Source of the DNA: Candidatus Thiodictyon syntrophicum
GTDB taxonomy: Bacteria > Pseudomonadota > Gammaproteobacteria > Chromatiales > Chromatiaceae
DNA: 64,000 nucleotides
Direction: 5' to 3'
Assembly (NCBI RefSeq): GCF_002813775.1
Contig: NZ_CP020370.1
Location: forward strand, 2,257,501-2,321,500
The notes beneath the pieces are model-generated. The model was given only the letters and a program-made list of their open reading frames with translations. It made no database searches and was not told the origin of the DNA. Below are positions 46,422 through 56,842 of this stretch, piece by piece. How positions within the stretch are numbered: the stretch's first letter is position 1; each line of letters starts with the position of its first letter. Made by a program: the position numbers and the translations under genes.

Positions 46422-49127
46422 ATGCAGCAGGAAAAGATCACACTCTCCCAACTCGAATCCTTCCTCTTCAAGGCCGCGGACATCCTGCGCGGCAAGATGG
46501 ACGCCTCCGAGTACAAGGAATTCATCTTCGGCATGTTGTTCCTGAAACGCCTGTCCGACGAGTTCGACCTCAAGCGTGCACAGTTGCGCAAGCGCCTCGC
46601 CCACCTGGACGACGACCTCGCCTTCGACCTCCTGGAGGACCGGACCGCCTACGGCGAAACCTTCTTCGTCCCGCCGCGCGCCCGCTGGAACGCGTCCTGG
46701 ATCGATGAAAAGGGCCAGGAGATCCCGCCGCTCAAGCATCTCAAGCACGACATCGGCGCCATGCTCAACAAGGCCCTGTGGGCCATCGAGGAGTCCAACG
46801 ACGTGCTGGCCGGGGTGCTCAAGGGCAACATCGACTTCAACGCCACCCGCGGCAAGACCAAGATCCCGGACCAGAAGTGGAAGGACCTGCTCGACCACTT
46901 CAACGACCCCCGCTTCATCCTGGTCAATGACCGCTTCGAGTTCCCGGACCTGCTCGGCGCCGCCTACGAATATCTGATCAAATACTTCGCCGACAGCGCC
47001 GGCAAGAAGGGCGGCGAGTTCTATACCCCGGCCGAGGTGGTGCGCCTGCTGGTGCAGCTCGTCAAGCCCCAGGCCGGCCAGGAGGTCTATGACCCCACGG
47101 TGGGCTCTGGCGGCTTCCTCATCCAGACCCACCAGTATGTCGAGGAGCAGGGCCAGGACAAGGACGACCTGAACCTCTTCGGCCAGGACTCCAACGGCAC
47201 TGTCTGGTCCATCTGCAATATCAACCTCATCCTGCACAACATCACCCGCTTCACCGTGGAGAACGGCGACACCCTGGAGAACCCCCAGATCCTGAAAGCA
47301 GGGCGCATCCGCACCTTCGACCGGGTGCTGGCCAATCCGCCCTTCTCCCAGAACTACAGCCGCGCCGGTCTGGTCCACGACTACCGCTTCTGGGAGTACT
47401 GCCCGGAGGCCGGCAAGAAGGCGGACCTGATGTTCGTCCAGCACATGATCGCCAGCCTCAAGCCCAACGGACGCATGGCCACCATCATGCCCCACGGGGT
47501 GCTCTTTCGCGGCGGCAAGGAACGGCTGATCCGCGAACACCTGATCGAGAAGGACCTGATCGAGGCCATCGTCAGCCTCCCCCCGGCACTCTTCTACGGT
47601 ACCGGCATCCCCGCCTGCGTACTCGTGGTGCGCAAGGACAAGCCGGATCACAGGCGCGGCAAGGTCCTCTTCATCAATGCCGACCGCGAATATGCCGAGG
47701 GCAAGAACCAGAACCGGCTGAGGCCCGAGGACATCGAGAAGATCGACCACTGCTTCACCCAGGCCCGCGAACTGCCCAAATACAGCCGCCTGGTGGACCA
47801 GGCCGAGATCCGCGACCGGCACGACTACAACCTCAACATCCGCCGCTATGTCGACAACAGCCCGGAACCCGAGCCCGAAGACCTGCGCGCCCATCTGTTG
47901 GGCGGCGTGCCGGCGGCCGAGGTTGAGGCCCACCGCGCCGACTTTGCTCAGTTCCGCATCGACCCACTCAACGGCAAGAGCCCGCTCTTCCGCTCCCTGG
48001 CCGATGAGGGCCGTCCGGGCTATCTCGCCTTCCGCGCCGGGATCGACGCCAAGCCCGCCATCAAGGGCTGGTTGGAGTCCGATTCCAACCTGCTTGAGAC
48101 CCTCGCTAACCACGACGTGGCCCTGGCCGACTGGTGGTCAGAGGCGCGCGACGACTTCGCCCAACTGGAGTTCGCCCGGACCGGGGGGGCCAAGAAGCTG
48201 CCGGAGGTCCGCGCCGAACTGCTCGCGAGCCTCAAGGCACGACTGATCCCGCTCGCCGTACTCGACGAATTCCAGTCGGCCGGGGTCTTCGTCAACTGGT
48301 GGCGAACCATCCGCTACGATCTGAAAACCATCGTCACCAGCGGCTGGTTCCATGGCCTGATCCCGGACGCCTATCTGATCGCCGCCTTCTTCCAGCCGGA
48401 GGCCGACGCCATCGAATTGCTGGAGGCCAAGGTCGCCGAGGACCAGGGCGCCCTGGCCGAGGCCGTTGAGACCGCCCAGGAGGTCGCAGGCTTTGAGCCG
48501 GAGGAGGACGAGAAGGTCACCGCGACGCTGATCAAGAAGGCGCTCAAGGACCTGATCGACGACCTCAAGGGCAGCGCCGGGGCCGGGGCCGCGAAGGAGC
48601 GCAAAGGGCTCATCGACGCGCGCGATGCCATCACGGCCGTCGAGGTCCGCATCAAGGCGAATAAAGAGCGGCTGCGGGAACTGCAATTCGAGTTGGATCT
48701 GAAGCTCACACTCAAGCGCGTCGGCGCCGAGGACGAGCAGGCCGAGTCAAAGGAGTTGATCCGCAGCATCGACGAACAGATCGCCGGGCTGGATGCGAAG
48801 GATCCCGAGGACAAGAAGCGCATCGCCGCGCTCACCAGGGACAAGGCCGCTTTAGCGCGTCGGTGTGCACGCGCCGATTCATTGCTGGCCGAGATCGGCG
48901 GTCAACTCACCGAGCAGGAGGCCAAGGACTTGATCCTCAAGAAGATCTATGACCTGGTGGCCAATGAACAGACCCGCTATCTCAACGCTGCTCGGCGGCG
49001 GCTGATCGCCGTCTGCGAGAACCTGTGGGACAAGTATGCGGTGTCGAGTCGGGACTTGGAGGCGGAGCGGGCAGACACTTTGCGGGAGTTGGATGGGCTG
49101 CTTGATGGGTTGGGGTACTTGGAGTAA
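46422..49127 (+). CDS. hsdM: Type I methyltransferase subunit HsdM (system 2), long form
   Basis: A 901-residue methyltransferase, about 350 residues longer than short HsdM forms. The N-terminal domain is [20 protein letters not shown], then [19 protein letters not shown]. Motif I is [11 protein letters not shown] near 224 and motif [10 protein letters not shown] near 305. [17 protein letters not shown] and [20 protein letters not shown] are typical. Residues about 650-900 are coiled-coil rich ([20 protein letters not shown]). It is a different subfamily from the HsdM at 29435, so the two systems were acquired separately. hsdS follows 5 bases after the stop. Confidence 0.95.
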   Translation: MQQEKITLSQLESFLFKAADILRGKMDASEYKEFIFGMLFLKRLSDEFDLKRAQLRKRLAHLDDDLAFDLLEDRTAYGETFFVPPRARWNASWIDEKGQEIPPLKHLKHDIGAMLNKALWAIEESNDVLAGVLKGNIDFNATRGKTKIPDQKWKDLLDHFNDPRFILVNDRFEFPDLLGAAYEYLIKYFADSAGKKGGEFYTPAEVVRLLVQLVKPQAGQEVYDPTVGSGGFLIQTHQYVEEQGQDKDDLNLFGQDSNGTVWSICNINLILHNITRFTVENGDTLENPQILKAGRIRTFDRVLANPPFSQNYSRAGLVHDYRFWEYCPEAGKKADLMFVQHMIASLKPNGRMATIMPHGVLFRGGKERLIREHLIEKDLIEAIVSLPPALFYGTGIPACVLVVRKDKPDHRRGKVLFINADREYAEGKNQNRLRPEDIEKIDHCFTQARELPKYSRLVDQAEIRDRHDYNLNIRRYVDNSPEPEPEDLRAHLLGGVPAAEVEAHRADFAQFRIDPLNGKSPLFRSLADEGRPGYLAFRAGIDAKPAIKGWLESDSNLLETLANHDVALADWWSEARDDFAQLEFARTGGAKKLPEVRAELLASLKARLIPLAVLDEFQSAGVFVNWWRTIRYDLKTIVTSGWFHGLIPDAYLIAAFFQPEADAIELLEAKVAEDQGALAEAVETAQEVAGFEPEEDEKVTATLIKKALKDLIDDLKGSAGAGAAKERKGLIDARDAITAVEVRIKANKERLRELQFELDLKLTLKRVGAEDEQAESKELIRSIDEQIAGLDAKDPEDKKRIAALTRDKAALARRCARADSLLAEIGGQLTEQEAKDLILKKIYDLVANEQTRYLNAARRRLIAVCENLWDKYAVSSRDLEAERADTLRELDGLLDGLGYLE

Positions 49128-49132
49128 GAACG

Positions 49133-50431
49133 ATGGATGACTTCGACGTTCGATCCATAGGTAGCCTCTTCGAGTACACTATCCCCGGTGAGTGGGGTGG
49201 TGATGCCACTCCTGAGTCTGGGGTGCCCGTGTTACGCGCCACAAATTTTACAGACAGCGGTGCTATCGATTATACAGATATCGTGTACCGCGAAATCCCT
49301 CCCTCACGCCTTTTGTCTAGGCGAGTGACCAAAGGAACCATCCTGATTGAGAAGTCCGGAGGAGGACCGTCTAAGCCAGCCGGGAGAGTGGTCTTTTGTG
49401 ATTCGCATTTCTCAGGATGTGCTTCAAATTTTGTAGAGATCGCGAAGGTCAAGAAAGGCTTTGATGCGAATTTCGTTTTCTATCTTTTGTATTATCTTTA
49501 TCAGATCGGCTTAGTTGTCAAATATCAACAGCAAACGACGGGTATAATCAACTTCAAACTAGATCAATACAAGGATGAAAAGGTTTCTATACCCCGGAGC
49601 ACTGCCGAGCAAACTGAAATTGCCGCGATTCTTACAACCATCGACAAAGCCATTTCACAAACCGAGGCCATCATCGCCAAGCAGCAGCGCATCAAGACCG
49701 GCCTGCTGCAGGACCTGCTCACCCGCGGCATCGACGAGCACGGCAACATTCGCTCGGAGGCAACCCACGCCTTCAAAGACTCTCCGCTGGGGCGGATTCC
49801 GGCAGAATGGGAGTTAAAGTCACTCAGCGACGCGTTCGCGATGCCGCCGCGAAACGGCATCTATAAACCGGCTCAACAAATTGGGGAAGGCTCCCTTCTT
49901 ATCGGACAAAATGCTTTTACCAGGGACGGGACTTTAGACTACGCGCTCGCGCGTCGTGCTTTTGTCAATGCGGCTGAGCTGGAAACCTTTGGGTTACAAG
50001 AAGGTGATCTATTGGTCTCAAGAGTATTTGCTACAGCGGACGGAGTCGGAAAACCCGTCGCCGTTTCCGATCTTCCGGAACCGGCGGTCTACGAGTCGAA
50101 CATGTTGCGGCTGCGCTTCAATACTGATTGCGTGCATCCTGGTTTTGTGTTCCATTGGCTGTTGTCTCATCAGATGCGATTGGCGATTACATCGTCTGTT
50201 AATGCATCGAACCAAGTGAGCATCAACCAAAAGACTCTCAATACACTACCCATTGTTATCCCAAAAAAATGCGAGCAAGAGCGGATTCTTGGCGTCATTG
50301 TCACAGCGACGGAGGCACAGCTTGACCTGAAGCGGTCGTTGGTGAAACTTCGGCGCAACAAATCCGCCCTCATGCAAGACCTCCTAACCGGCAAGGTCCG
50401 CGTCACGCCACTGCTGGAGGCCGGAGCCTGA
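49133..50431 (+). CDS. hsdS: Type I specificity subunit HsdS (system 2)
   Basis: A 432-residue subunit with two unlike recognition domains. TRD1 (about 1-155) has PVLRATNFTDSGAIDYTDIV and LIEKSGGGPSKPAGRVVF. TRD2 (about 215-370) has GSLLIGQNAFTRDGTLDYAL and LVSRVFATADGVGKPVAV. Conserved helical spacers follow each: EQTEIAAILTTIDKAISQTE and ATEAQLDLKRSLVKLRRNKS, with the repeat LLQDLLTRG/LMQDLLTGK. An asymmetric bipartite site is predicted, unlike system 1. The TRDs are visibly AT-richer than the spacers, as expected for exchangeable segments. Confidence 0.92.
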   Translation: MDDFDVRSIGSLFEYTIPGEWGGDATPESGVPVLRATNFTDSGAIDYTDIVYREIPPSRLLSRRVTKGTILIEKSGGGPSKPAGRVVFCDSHFSGCASNFVEIAKVKKGFDANFVFYLLYYLYQIGLVVKYQQQTTGIINFKLDQYKDEKVSIPRSTAEQTEIAAILTTIDKAISQTEAIIAKQQRIKTGLLQDLLTRGIDEHGNIRSEATHAFKDSPLGRIPAEWELKSLSDAFAMPPRNGIYKPAQQIGEGSLLIGQNAFTRDGTLDYALARRAFVNAAELETFGLQEGDLLVSRVFATADGVGKPVAVSDLPEPAVYESNMLRLRFNTDCVHPGFVFHWLLSHQMRLAITSSVNASNQVSINQKTLNTLPIVIPKKCEQERILGVIVTATEAQLDLKRSLVKLRRNKSALMQDLLTGKVRVTPLLEAGA

Positions 50432-50434
50432 CCC

Positions 50435-50527
50435 ATGTCCGCGGTGCCCTGTATCGATCCCCTCGAGATCCTCGGCCGCTTGTATTGGGCAGAGGGCGAC
50501 GACCTGGAATTGAAATCGGCCCGGGGC
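50435..50527 (+). pseudogene. AlbA_2 (Schlafen-type) ATP-binding protein, N-terminal stub
   Basis: From ATG 50435 the frame reads MSAVPCIDPLEILGRLYWAE, then GDDLELKSARGG, which matches the start of AlbA_2-domain proteins (AExxxLEFKSARGGLP). Immediately after GG the sequence becomes the repeat CGTTCCCACGCTCC and homology ends. The stub shows that a gene once present between hsdS and darT was destroyed by the repeat. No function remains. Confidence 0.6.
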
Positions 50528-50529
50528 GG

Positions 50530-50826
50530 GTTTTCTCGTTCCCACGCTCCTGCGTGGGAATGCCGCGCGGGCGCTCCGCGTCCGGTCTCGGCAATGGACG
50601 CGGAGCGCCCGCACTTGCTCCCACGCTGGAGCGTGGGAGCCAGAGGGAGACTCTTCTTCTCGCTGCTGGGGGTGGAAGACGATCGCCGCGTCAGCGGGAT
50701 AGCGGACCCGCTTCTCGTTCCCACGCTCCAGCGTGGGAATGCCGTCCGGCCGCTCCAGCGGCCCGAGGTGCGACGCGACGCCGGAGCGTCGGGACTTGCT
50801 CTCACGCTGGAGCGTGGGAGCCAGAT
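50530..50826. repeat. Two copies of the GTTCCCACGCT dyad repeat
   Basis: Copy 1 (50530-50647) and copy 2 (50714-50826) each start TCGTTCCCACGCTC and end ACGCTGGAGCGTGGGAGCCA, so each is a long dyad with shorter inner palindromes (CGGGCGCTCCGCGTCC / GGACGCGGAGCGCCCG in copy 1). A partial third copy starts near 50939 (CTCGTTCCCATGCGGAAGCA). It replaces the body of the AlbA_2 gene. No tag ends. Confidence 0.75.
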
Positions 50827-50834
50827 CGAACGGG

Positions 50835-50934
50835 GACTCCGAACATATCAGGTGGGACTCCATACATATCGATGCCGACTCCGTACATATCGGGGGAGGG
50901 CTCCGTACCTATGGACGCGGACTCCGTACATATT
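50835..50934 (+). repeat. Five 15-bp direct repeats at 21-bp spacing upstream of darT
   Basis: GACTCCGAACATATC (50835), GACTCCATACATATC (50856), GACTCCGTACATATC (50877), GGCTCCGTACCTATG (50899) and GACTCCGTACATATT (50920). Starts are 21, 21, 22 and 21 bases apart, two helical turns, so all copies face one side of the DNA. The last copy ends about 86 bases before the darT ATG. An operator or iteron array is plausible. In one frame it also reads as a 7-residue repeat (LRTYxxG), but no gene is supported there. Confidence 0.7.
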
Positions 50935-51020
50935 CCTCTCGTTCCCATGCGGAAGCAGGGGAACGCCGTCCGGCCGCGGAAGCCTCCCGCGGCGCGAACC
51001 GAGCTTGTGGGCTTAAGTGC

Positions 51021-51677
51021 ATGTCACTGAATCTGAATCCAGAGAAGGCACTGATATTCCGAATCATTCACGCACAGAATGTGCCGTGGGTCATGGATCA
51101 TGGCCTGCATTGCCGAAATTCCGCAATCCAAGATTCCAACTTCCGCACGATCGGGAACCCCGACCTCATTGATAAGCGGCATCAACGCATAGTCCCCGTA
51201 CCCCCGGGCGGGACCTTGAGCGATTATGTACCCTTTTACTTTACCCCGTCATCACCCATGTTGTACAATCTGACGACGGGCTTTGGTGGCATCACTCAAT
51301 GCCCGAATGAAGACATCGTGGTCCTGGTGTCGAGCCTTCCGCGACTGAGACAGTTGCGCCAATGCTTCGTCTTCACTGATCGCCATGCCTATGCGCAGGC
51401 GGCTCAATATTTCTGCGATCCGGCGGATTTGAAGAACATCGATTGGGCGATACTTCGGAATCGCGATTTCAAGCGCGACCCGGATGACCCGGGTAAATTC
51501 GAGCGTTATCAGGCGGAGGCGCTGGTTCATCGTCAGGTGTCTTTCGCCGCACTGCTGGGCATTGTCTGCTATACTGATGGAGTCAAGTTGGCACTTAAAG
51601 AACAGGCGATGTCGCGAGGCATCGAGATCAAGGTGCTTTGTGAACCGGGCTGGTATTTCCGTGATCCACTACACTAA
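51021..51677 (+). CDS. darT: DarT-type DNA ADP-ribosyltransferase toxin (DUF4433)
   Basis: A 218-residue protein from ATG 51021. The N-terminal pattern [20 protein letters not shown], then [15 protein letters not shown] and [15 protein letters not shown] matches DUF4433/DarT. Glu166 in [12 protein letters not shown] sits where the catalytic Glu of DarT lies. DarT transfers ADP-ribose from NAD to thymidine in single-stranded DNA and blocks replication; phage defence by DarTG is established in other bacteria. Here the gene lies between hsdS and hsdR of system 2 and overlaps its antitoxin gene by 17 bases. Confidence 0.88.
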   Translation: MSLNLNPEKALIFRIIHAQNVPWVMDHGLHCRNSAIQDSNFRTIGNPDLIDKRHQRIVPVPPGGTLSDYVPFYFTPSSPMLYNLTTGFGGITQCPNEDIVVLVSSLPRLRQLRQCFVFTDRHAYAQAAQYFCDPADLKNIDWAILRNRDFKRDPDDPGKFERYQAEALVHRQVSFAALLGIVCYTDGVKLALKEQAMSRGIEIKVLCEPGWYFRDPLH

Positions 51678-52755
51678 AGGCAATCTGTTGGACGCCGATG
51701 TCGAGGCGGTCGTCAATACGGTCAATACCGTGGGCGTGATGGGTAAAGGCATCGCGCTCATGTTCAAAGAGCGGTTTCCTCAGAATTTTTCGGCCTATGC
51801 GGCGGTCTGTAAGGACAAGAAATTGGCGCCTGGGGGGATCTTTGTTACCGAGCGCACCGATCTGCTGGGGCCTCGCTGGGTGATCAATTTCGCCACCAAG
51901 GGGCATTGGCGTCACCCCAGCAAGATGGAATGGATCGATACGGGTCTTGCAGATCTGCGTCGCTTCATTCGGGAACACGGGGTGAAATCCATCGCCGTGC
52001 CGCCCCTGGGTGCCGGTAACGGCAAGCTCGATTGGTCCGAGGTCAAGCCGCGTATCGAGGCGGCGCTGGGCGACTTGACAGAGGTTGATGTCATCGTCTA
52101 TGAACCTACCAGCCAATACCAGAATGTAGCCAAACGTAGCGGCGTAGAGAAGCTCACGCCGGCACGCGCCTTGATTGCGGAGCTGGTGCGGCGCTATTGG
52201 ATACTGGGGATCGAATGCTCGCTGCTCGAGATACAGAAGCTGGCGTGGTTCCTGGAGCGCAATATCGAGATCTATGCGCTCGACGATCCGCTGGACCTTC
52301 GCTTTGAAGCCAATAAATACGGTCCCTATGCCCGCCGACTACATCACCTGATCAACGGTCTGGACGGAAGCTACCTGCACTGCCATAAGCGCCTGGCGGA
52401 CGCCGGCTCCTTGGATGTCATCTGGTTCGAGGACAGCAAGAAGGAATATATCAAGGTCTACCTCGACGGTCCTGAGGCAAAGCCCTACCGCGCTGCCTTC
52501 CACGAAACCACCGCGTTGATCGACGGGTTCGAGACCCCTTTGGGGTTAGAGCTTCTGGCGACAACGGATTGGCTGATCGATCGGGAAGGCTGCCCGGCGA
52601 CGGTTGAGGGCATATTGGACGGATTGAAACACTGGCCGGGCGGCGGCCCTGAGGCTGGTCCACGCAAGCTGAAGTTGTTCGACGAACGTCTCATCCGGCT
52701 GGCCCTAGAGCGTCGGTCCCAATGGGACCAGGGCAAGTTCCAAACAGTGCGCTGA
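51661..52755 (+). CDS. darG: DarG-type macrodomain antitoxin
   Basis: A 364-residue protein. I place the start at GTG 51661, where the macrodomain begins: [54 protein letters not shown] and [13 protein letters not shown]. This domain (residues 1-155) removes ADP-ribose from DNA. Residues about 165-364 form the C-terminal domain ([33 protein letters not shown]) that in DarG binds and blocks DarT. Overlap with darT shows coupling. hsdR starts 12 bases after the stop, so darTG is built into the restriction operon. Confidence 0.88.
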   Translation: MIHYTKGNLLDADVEAVVNTVNTVGVMGKGIALMFKERFPQNFSAYAAVCKDKKLAPGGIFVTERTDLLGPRWVINFATKGHWRHPSKMEWIDTGLADLRRFIREHGVKSIAVPPLGAGNGKLDWSEVKPRIEAALGDLTEVDVIVYEPTSQYQNVAKRSGVEKLTPARALIAELVRRYWILGIECSLLEIQKLAWFLERNIEIYALDDPLDLRFEANKYGPYARRLHHLINGLDGSYLHCHKRLADAGSLDVIWFEDSKKEYIKVYLDGPEAKPYRAAFHETTALIDGFETPLGLELLATTDWLIDREGCPATVEGILDGLKHWPGGGPEAGPRKLKLFDERLIRLALERRSQWDQGKFQTVR

Positions 52756-52767
52756 ACGAGAGCTATC

Positions 52768-55700
52768 ATGGCCTTCCAGGACAAGACCCCCGCTTACCTC
52801 AAACTCGACGAGCGCAACCACGTCGAGAAACCGTTACTCGATCAACTCGCCGGGCTCGGCTGGGAGGTCATCGACCTGGGTCAGGGGCAGACCCCGGCGC
52901 AGAGCTTGCGCGGGTCCTTCGCGGAGGTGGTGCTGGAGCCCGTCTTACGTGAGCAACTGGTCCGGATCAATCCCTGGCTGGAGCCGGACCAGGTGGACGA
53001 GGTGGTGAAGCAGATCACCGGCTTCTCGGGCAAGGACCTGCTGGCGAACAACCGGCACGTCCATGACCTGCTGCTGGGCAATACCAGTGTGGCCGAGAAC
53101 CGTCAGACCGGGGAGAAGAGCCCGACGGTGCACTTCATCGACTTCGATGGCCCCGACCCCAAGGTAAACAACCGCTTCATTGCGGTCTGCCAATTCAAGG
53201 TGCGTATCCTCGGCACCGAGTACCATATCGTCCCGGACATCGTGCTGTTCATCAACGGTCTGCCGGTGGTGGTGATCGAGTGCAAGTCGCCCAAGTCCAA
53301 GGAACCGATCCCGGAGGCGATCGAGCAGTTGCTCCGCTACAGCGGGCAGCGCGGCGATCAGGGCGAGGGCAGCGCGCCGCTCTTCTGGTTCAATCAATTC
53401 ACGGTAGTGACCTGCCGCGATCAGGCCAAGTTCGGCACCATCACCACCCACAGTGAGAAGCACTTCTACCGCTGGGCGGACCCCTATCCGCGCACCCTGG
53501 ACGACCTGGCCCACGGTGCGAGCTCGCCCAATGATCAGCAGCGCCTGGTCGCCGGCATGTTGGTTCAGCGCAACCTGCTGGACCTGATCCGGACCTTCAC
53601 CCTGTTCTCCACGACCGCCGACGGCAAGACGATCAAGATCGTCGGGCGCTATCAGCAGTTCCGGGCGGTGAAGCTGGCGGTGAAGCGGCTATTGGAGGGT
53701 CATACGCCGCGTCAGCGCAGCGGGGTCATCTGGCACACCCAAGGCTCGGGCAAGTCACTGACCATGATGTTCATGGTGCGTGAGATGCACCGGCATCCCG
53801 CCCTGCAACAGTGGAAGATCGTCTTCGTCACCGACCGCACCCAACTGGAAGAACAACTCACCGCCACCAGCCAGGCGATCGGTTTCACGGTGAAGGTGGC
53901 AGACAGCATCAGCCGCCTGAAGGACCTGTTGCGCACCGACTCCTCGGACCTCGTGATGGCGATGATCCACAAGTTCCGGGATGAGGAGTTGCAGGAGACC
54001 TTCCCCGAACTGAATGCGAGCCCGCACATCCTGGTGATGACGGACGAGGCCCACCGCTCCCAATACAGCCTGCTCGGCGCCAATCTGGACCGCGCCATCC
54101 CCAATGCCGCACGGATCGGCTACACCGGCACCCCGATCGACAAGACGACCCGGGTCTTCGGCGATTATATCGACAAGTACAGCATGCGCCAGGCCATCGA
54201 GGACGGCGTGACGCTTGAGATCGTCTATGAGGGGCGCGCCGGGAACGCGCAGGTGGCTGACCAGCAGGCCATGGATCAGGCGTTCGAGGACCTGTTCAGC
54301 GATTACAACGTCGCCGAGCGACTCCAGGTCCTGGGTTATGGCTCCAAACTGGCCTATCTTGAGGCCGAGCCGATCATCGCCGCCAAGGCGGCCGATATGA
54401 TCGATCATTATCTCACGCAGGTCTTCCCGAACGGCTATAAGGCCCAGGTCGTGGCGACCTCCCGCGAGGCGGCCGTGCGTTATCGGACCTGCCTGTGCGC
54501 AGCACTGGCCGCTGCCGTCGCGCGGTTGGAGCAGTCCAATCCGACCAGTCTGGACCTGGAGCGGCTGCGTAAGCTCGCGGTCGGCGTGGTGATCTCCGGC
54601 GGGCAGCTCAACGACAAGAAGCCGCACCTGGAGCTCTATGCGAATCCGGCCGAGCACAAACGGCTGATCGCGAGCTTCAAGCTGCCATTTGATGCGGTAG
54701 TCGCCGGGCAGTCTGGCGGCAAAGGCGGTCGGATCAATGGTGACGTGGGCATTCTGGTAGTGAACCACATGCTCTTGACCGGGTTCGATGCGCCCATCGA
54801 GCAGGTCCTGTATCTGGATCAGGTGATCCGTGCGCACAACCTGTTGCAGGCTATCGCCCGGGTGAACCGGGTGGCGGGGGTCGCCAAGGGCAAGGGTTTC
54901 GTGGTGGACTATGTCGGTATCGGTCACCACCTGCAGGCGGCGATCGACAACTTTGACGAGCGGGAGCGCCGCGAGGTGCTGGAGAACCTGAGCTTCCCGG
55001 AGGACGAACTGCGTGACCTGGACGCCGCCGAGCGTGCCGTCATGGCCTGGTTCGGCAAGTTTGGATTGACCGACCTGACCGATTACGATGCCTTCAGTGA
55101 CCTCTTCTATGACGAGGACTGCCGTTTCGAGTATCTGCTGCGCTTCCGCGAGCTGACCCGCTGCCTGAACCTGGTCTTTCCGGCGCGCCATGTGCTTGCC
55201 TATATGGAACGCTATAAATCGCTTGCCGAGATCAACGTGCTGGCCGCCAAACATCTGCGCGATGAACGCCTGAGCATGCGCGGCATCCCGCAGAAGCTGC
55301 GCGCGATCACCGATGCGCACCTCATGGCACGGGGGATCGAGCAGAAGGTTGCACCGATCTCGATCCTCGATGAGGGTTTCGAGGCAGAGGTCGGTAAGCA
55401 CAAGCGCACCAAGACCAAGGCGGCAGAGGTAGAGCACGCCATCCGCCACCATATCGAGATCACACTGAACGATGACCCCGAGCTTCAGGCATCCTTTGCC
55501 GCGGCGCTAGCGGCCATTTTTGCCGAATTCATCGACAATTGGCAAAAGATCTATGAGGCACTGGAGAAGCTGCGTCAGCGCATGCGCGCCGCGGAATGCG
55601 AGGAGACCTATGGCCTCAACAAGAAGAAACAGATGCCGTTCTTCCGCATGTTTCGCGGTGAACTCTTCGGCACGCCGGTGCCCGCGCAGATCCCGGCCGG

Positions 55701-55995
55701 GGTGCGCGAGGAACGCGGCGATTGGTCGGCGGTTGCCGCACTGAACGACGATCAGATTGCCGGCCTCGTGGACCTCACCCAGCAGGTCTTCAACGCGGTG
55801 GAGCGCGAGCTGAAGCTGACCGGATTCTGGGAGAGCATACCCGCACGCAATAAGCTGTGCGCCGAACTGTTGATGCTCTTTCTCGCACCGCGCTTCAAGG
55901 GCCTGCCCGGTATCGTGACACGACGCGACGCACTCATCAGTCGGGTCCTGGAGATCGCGGAACGCAACCACGACGCGATTCTCTACGCGGCTTGA
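52768..55995 (+). CDS. hsdR: Type I restriction endonuclease subunit HsdR (system 2)
   Basis: A 1075-residue subunit. The nuclease core is HIVPDIVLFINGLPVVVIEC, then KSPKSKEPIPEAIEQL (Asp near 157, ExK near 171-173). Helicase motifs include HTQGSGKSLTMMF near 322, MTDEAHRSQYSLLG near 425, YTGTPIDK and LLQAIARVNRVAG. It forms the restriction complex with HsdM and HsdS at 46422-50431. It differs in sequence from the HsdR at 34214. The following M48-like gene begins 1 base after its stop. Confidence 0.95.
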   Translation: MAFQDKTPAYLKLDERNHVEKPLLDQLAGLGWEVIDLGQGQTPAQSLRGSFAEVVLEPVLREQLVRINPWLEPDQVDEVVKQITGFSGKDLLANNRHVHDLLLGNTSVAENRQTGEKSPTVHFIDFDGPDPKVNNRFIAVCQFKVRILGTEYHIVPDIVLFINGLPVVVIECKSPKSKEPIPEAIEQLLRYSGQRGDQGEGSAPLFWFNQFTVVTCRDQAKFGTITTHSEKHFYRWADPYPRTLDDLAHGASSPNDQQRLVAGMLVQRNLLDLIRTFTLFSTTADGKTIKIVGRYQQFRAVKLAVKRLLEGHTPRQRSGVIWHTQGSGKSLTMMFMVREMHRHPALQQWKIVFVTDRTQLEEQLTATSQAIGFTVKVADSISRLKDLLRTDSSDLVMAMIHKFRDEELQETFPELNASPHILVMTDEAHRSQYSLLGANLDRAIPNAARIGYTGTPIDKTTRVFGDYIDKYSMRQAIEDGVTLEIVYEGRAGNAQVADQQAMDQAFEDLFSDYNVAERLQVLGYGSKLAYLEAEPIIAAKAADMIDHYLTQVFPNGYKAQVVATSREAAVRYRTCLCAALAAAVARLEQSNPTSLDLERLRKLAVGVVISGGQLNDKKPHLELYANPAEHKRLIASFKLPFDAVVAGQSGGKGGRINGDVGILVVNHMLLTGFDAPIEQVLYLDQVIRAHNLLQAIARVNRVAGVAKGKGFVVDYVGIGHHLQAAIDNFDERERREVLENLSFPEDELRDLDAAERAVMAWFGKFGLTDLTDYDAFSDLFYDEDCRFEYLLRFRELTRCLNLVFPARHVLAYMERYKSLAEINVLAAKHLRDERLSMRGIPQKLRAITDAHLMARGIEQKVAPISILDEGFEAEVGKHKRTKTKAAEVEHAIRHHIEITLNDDPELQASFAAALAAIFAEFIDNWQKIYEALEKLRQRMRAAECEETYGLNKKKQMPFFRMFRGELFGTPVPAQIPAGVREERGDWSAVAALNDDQIAGLVDLTQQVFNAVERELKLTGFWESIPARNKLCAELLMLFLAPRFKGLPGIVTRRDALISRVLEIAERNHDAILYAA

Positions 55996-55996
55996 A

Positions 55997-56677
55997 ATGG
56001 ACCTGACCTATCGCACCCTCTTCTCGAAGCGCAAGACGCTCAGTATTTCCGTCGAGCGGGATTGCTCCGTGGTTGTTCATGCACCCGATGGTACCGACCC
56101 GGAGCGCATCAGGCGTGCCGTCGAGTCCAAGCGGCTGTGGCTCTATGAGAAGACACGTCACCCGCAGAAGACCCAGACGCGGACCCACCCACCGGGGACT
56201 GAACTGGTGTCGGGCGAATCGCTCTTGTATCTGGGGCGGCATTACCTGATCGAGATCGTCGAGCGGGAGGGTTTCGCCATCGAGTTTCGCAATCGCTTCA
56301 TCATCCCCAGGGCGCGCGCCGCCGGTCGTACCGAGGTCTTTCGGGAGTGGCTCCAGGCGCGCGCCCGGGGGCTCATACTCCCACGGGTGCGCAAACAGGC
56401 GCAGGCACTGGGCGTTGCGTATGAAGAGGCCAAGATCACCGACGGACATTACCGCTGGGGCTCCTGTACCCCGGGCGGCAATCTCAATTTCAACTGGCGG
56501 CTGATCAAGGCGCCGCTCTTCGTGATCGACTACGTGATCGCCCATGAACTGGCCCACCTGATCGAGCCCAACCATACCCCGCGATTCTGGAGTATCGTGC
56601 GGATCGCGGTGGTACAGATGGACAAGGCGAAGGGGTGGCTCAAGGAAAACGGGCAATTGCTCGAACAGGATCTATGA
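55997..56677 (+). CDS. YgjP/DUF45 M48-like metalloprotease
   Basis: A 226-residue protein with the zinc motif HELAHLIEPNHTPRFW (HExxH near residues 184-188) and the family phrases YRWGSCTPGGNLNFNWRLI and LFVIDYVIAHELAH. The N-terminal part has SKRKTLSISVERDCSVVVHA. Genes of this family often follow hsdR in type I loci. A role in processing or controlling the restriction complex is only inferred. Spacing of 1 base after hsdR shows it is in the same operon. Bases 56678-56842 beyond it hold no supported gene. Confidence 0.85.
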   Translation: MDLTYRTLFSKRKTLSISVERDCSVVVHAPDGTDPERIRRAVESKRLWLYEKTRHPQKTQTRTHPPGTELVSGESLLYLGRHYLIEIVEREGFAIEFRNRFIIPRARAAGRTEVFREWLQARARGLILPRVRKQAQALGVAYEEAKITDGHYRWGSCTPGGNLNFNWRLIKAPLFVIDYVIAHELAHLIEPNHTPRFWSIVRIAVVQMDKAKGWLKENGQLLEQDL

Positions 56678-56842
56678 CAATGAAGCGTCGATTTCTGCTT
56701 GCACTGCGGGCGCGAGTCGCTATGCGAACCACGGGGAGCGGGTGGTCGCTGGACAGCGGCGCAAGCAGGCCGCCAGCGACACGGGTGCAGTGTTCCCGGG
56801 GCCAAGCCACGTAAATGCTTGCCTGTGGGCAGGCAGTGGACG

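Noticed and set aside
50835-50934. Five spaced repeats as a CRISPR array
   Set aside because: Repeats are 15 bases with 6-7 base gaps, far too short for CRISPR spacers, and no cas genes are present.
50435-51016. A 193-codon frame covering the AlbA_2 stub, dyad repeats and 21-bp repeats
   Set aside because: Only the first 31 codons look like a protein. The rest is translation of repeats that also occur as non-coding dyads.
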